Below the pieces are notes generated by a model. That model searched no databases. It saw only the letters and a list, made by a program, of their open reading frames with translations, and was not told the origin of the DNA. DNA of 5,582 nucleotides from contig JAPHSB010000382.1 in assembly GCA_026193295.1 (NCBI GenBank), positions 1 to 5,582 of the forward strand. Direction: 5' to 3'. Shown here piece after piece: positions 4,537 to 5,582 of this stretch (position 1 is its first letter; the number at the start of each line of letters is the position of its first letter). The stretch comes from Lysobacterales bacterium. GTDB lineage: Bacteria; Pseudomonadota; Gammaproteobacteria; Xanthomonadales; SZUA-36. The position numbers and the translations under genes are program-made.

Positions 4537-4834
4537 GGAATGTTTCAGCGATCGACCGAACCTCGGACCTCCCGGCTCCGGCGATGTTAGAATTTTGGCA
4601 GAACTGACCTTAATTCACGCTTAAAATCGCGCTGCTTGAGATCGACACGGTCTGGCCCAGACCCGATCTGAATCATGGCGTTTCCGGGCAGTGGACGGGA
4701 CGGTGATCAATTGCTGAAATCGCCCTGATGATGCGGTTTCGTCCCGTATTTTGCGGGCATAAAATGACCGAACAACTTTCGGATTAAACCACCCGCTCCC
4801 CGCAATACCAGGTAAGCAGGTCGTACAATTGGGG
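4537..4834. other. Non-coding stretch upstream of the secreted-protein gene, with inverted repeats
   Basis: No gene is supported. It should hold the minus-strand promoter of the secreted protein; no convincing -35/-10 pair is visible. A perfect 15-nt palindrome, GGTCTGG-C-CCAGACC, lies at 4649-4663, about 125 nt before the start codon at 4523. A longer inverted repeat pairs ACGGGACG (4695-4702) with CGTCCCGT (4740-4747) across 37 nt. The second copy of the 28-bp direct repeat lies at 4781-4808. Confidence 0.5.
4781..4808 (+). repeat. Imperfect 28-bp direct repeat, copy 2
   Basis: It matches 3871-3898 at 24 of 28 positions. Sequence similarity stops on both sides. In the minus-strand sense it begins 26 nt downstream of the histidine phosphatase stop codon. 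Confidence 0.75.
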
Positions 4835-5470
4835 TCACCAAGGCTCTTCGAGTAATTCCGGTCGGTACAGCCTTTCGTCAGATAACAGTTCGTCGCCACG
4901 GAGGCGGAACGCGTTGAGCTCTAGACAGGCAACGCTGGAATGCAAGGAGTGATACACATCGAGGCCCCGCAGATACCCGTGATACTGCTGCAGAAAGGTC
5001 CCGTGGCTGACGATGAGGAGATTTTTTCCGGCAAAGCTCTTGACCAACGAGTGAAACGCCACGACACGGTCACGCAACTGCTCCAGGGTTTCACCTTTCG
5101 GCGGATTCAGGGAGTGATCGACGTTACCGACCGACACGTAGTAGGTCGCGGGCTGGATTTTTTCCAGATCTTCCGGCGCAACGCCCTCCAACAGCCCATA
5201 ATTGCGCTCCATGCACAGGTAGCTGGTGATCATCTCGCCCGCCGACAGACCCGTGACCTGCCTGGCTGTCTCCAGCGCCCGCCGCAGCGGCGAACTGATG
5301 ACGAGGTCGTACTCCAAGGGCACGCCGGCGGAAACCATCTGCCGAATCTGCTCGGCCCCTTCGGCGTTGATGGGCGGGTCCATTCGACCGGCGATGATGT
5401 GCTGTCTGCCGAAGTCGATGACGGCGTGCCGCAAAGTGTAAATGACTCGATCAGATTCGTGCATATTCAT
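4835..5470 (-). CDS. Histidine phosphatase (phosphoglycerate mutase-like, branch 1)
   Basis: A 211-residue soluble protein of the histidine phosphatase superfamily. These enzymes remove phosphate from small metabolites or phosphoproteins through a phosphohistidine intermediate. The catalytic set is visible: TLRHA at 12-16 (nucleophile H15; the usual RHG is RHA here), GRMDPPINAEG (28-38), ISSPLRRALETA (58-69, second Arg at 63), ERNYGLLEG (88-96, acid E88), GETLEQLRDRV (126-136) and LLIVSHGTF (151-159, second catalytic H156). The length fits branch 1 enzymes of about 200 residues. The substrate cannot be told; cobalamin, sugar-phosphate and PGAM-like roles all share this fold. The start is ATG 5470 or, with better GGA spacing, ATG 5464 two codons later. 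Either start overlaps the 3' end of the preceding minus-strand gene (stop 5451), so the two are probably co-transcribed and translationally coupled. Confidence 0.9.
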   Translation of the reverse strand: MNMHESDRVIYTLRHAVIDFGRQHIIAGRMDPPINAEGAEQIRQMVSAGVPLEYDLVISSPLRRALETARQVTGLSAGEMITSYLCMERNYGLLEGVAPEDLEKIQPATYYVSVGNVDHSLNPPKGETLEQLRDRVVAFHSLVKSFAGKNLLIVSHGTFLQQYHGYLRGLDVYHSLHSSVACLELNAFRLRGDELLSDERLYRPELLEEPW

Positions 5471-5582
5471 TCCGGGCGTTGTCTGCCGCCTGCCGGGCCA
5501 GGTACGGCTCCTGCGTGGTCCGCAGGACCTCGTTCATTTTGACAATAGAGCTGAAATCACTGAGCAGCGGTCCGAACTTGGC
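5451..5582 (-). CDS. C-terminal 43 residues of an upstream gene (runs off the right edge)
   Basis: A minus-strand frame open from the window edge to the TGA at 5453-5451. It encodes a hydrophilic helical tail that includes KMNEVLRTTQEPYLARQAA and ends NEYARI. Its final 20 bases overlap the start of the histidine phosphatase gene in another frame, the usual look of a coupled gene pair. Too little is present to identify the product. Coding character rests on the open frame up to the overlap and the amino-acid composition. Confidence 0.65.
   Translation of the reverse strand, partial: AKFGPLLSDFSSIVKMNEVLRTTQEPYLARQAADNARNEYARI

Noticed and set aside
4621..4899. 92-codon minus-strand frame overlapping the phosphatase 3' end
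   Set aside because: Out of frame with the phosphatase, no SD, and it crosses the direct repeat and inverted repeats. Its cysteines do not form a recognisable motif.
4940..5542. 200-codon plus-strand frame over the phosphatase gene
   Set aside because: Antisense shadow. The minus-strand protein has the full histidine phosphatase motif set.

Overview
This 5.6 kb window reads as an ordinary chromosomal segment of a fairly GC-rich proteobacterium. It is most likely a gammaproteobacterium: the ThrRS N-terminus begins MPAITLPDGS and closely follows the E. coli protein, Shine-Dalgarno (SD) sites are canonical, and the tRNA carries an encoded CCA. I cannot place the genus. No phage, IS element, CRISPR array or rRNA is visible.

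Left part (1-890, minus strand): the first 252 codons of thrS (threonyl-tRNA synthetase), running off the left edge. In front of it lies a compact leader. It has a TACAAT -10 box, a 9-codon ORF MSTRTRTIH whose Thr codons are ACC, ACG and ACT, an 8-bp antiterminator-type inverted repeat, and a mutually exclusive GC hairpin followed by seven T residues. Together these look like a ribosome-mediated transcription attenuator by which threonine (charged tRNA-Thr) controls its own synthetase. This is the most interesting feature of the window. The -10 box sits 7 nt from the AUG, so the leader peptide is probably translated from a leaderless transcript.

Middle part (890-3480): an intergenic stretch that ends AT-rich, then an OFA-family (oxalate/formate antiporter-like) MFS permease on the plus strand. 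It converges on a small retroviral-type (clan AA) aspartic protease gene on the minus strand. A strong hairpin separates the two, and a near copy of the same hairpin terminates a tRNA-Val(GAC) gene (minus strand) about 680 bp further on. These two genes show no metabolic link to each other or to thrS.

Right part (3480-5582): a 3' remnant of a gene encoding an Ig-like/DUF1573-type domain (plus strand), a small secreted four-cysteine protein of unknown function (minus), and a histidine phosphatase (minus). The phosphatase start overlaps the end of an upstream minus-strand gene that leaves the window at the right edge. An imperfect 28-bp direct repeat (24/28 identical) lies just downstream of both the secreted-protein gene and the phosphatase gene. 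It brackets the secreted-protein gene, and one copy overlaps the stop codon of the DUF1573-like remnant. This part looks like a small accessory patch that has been rearranged.
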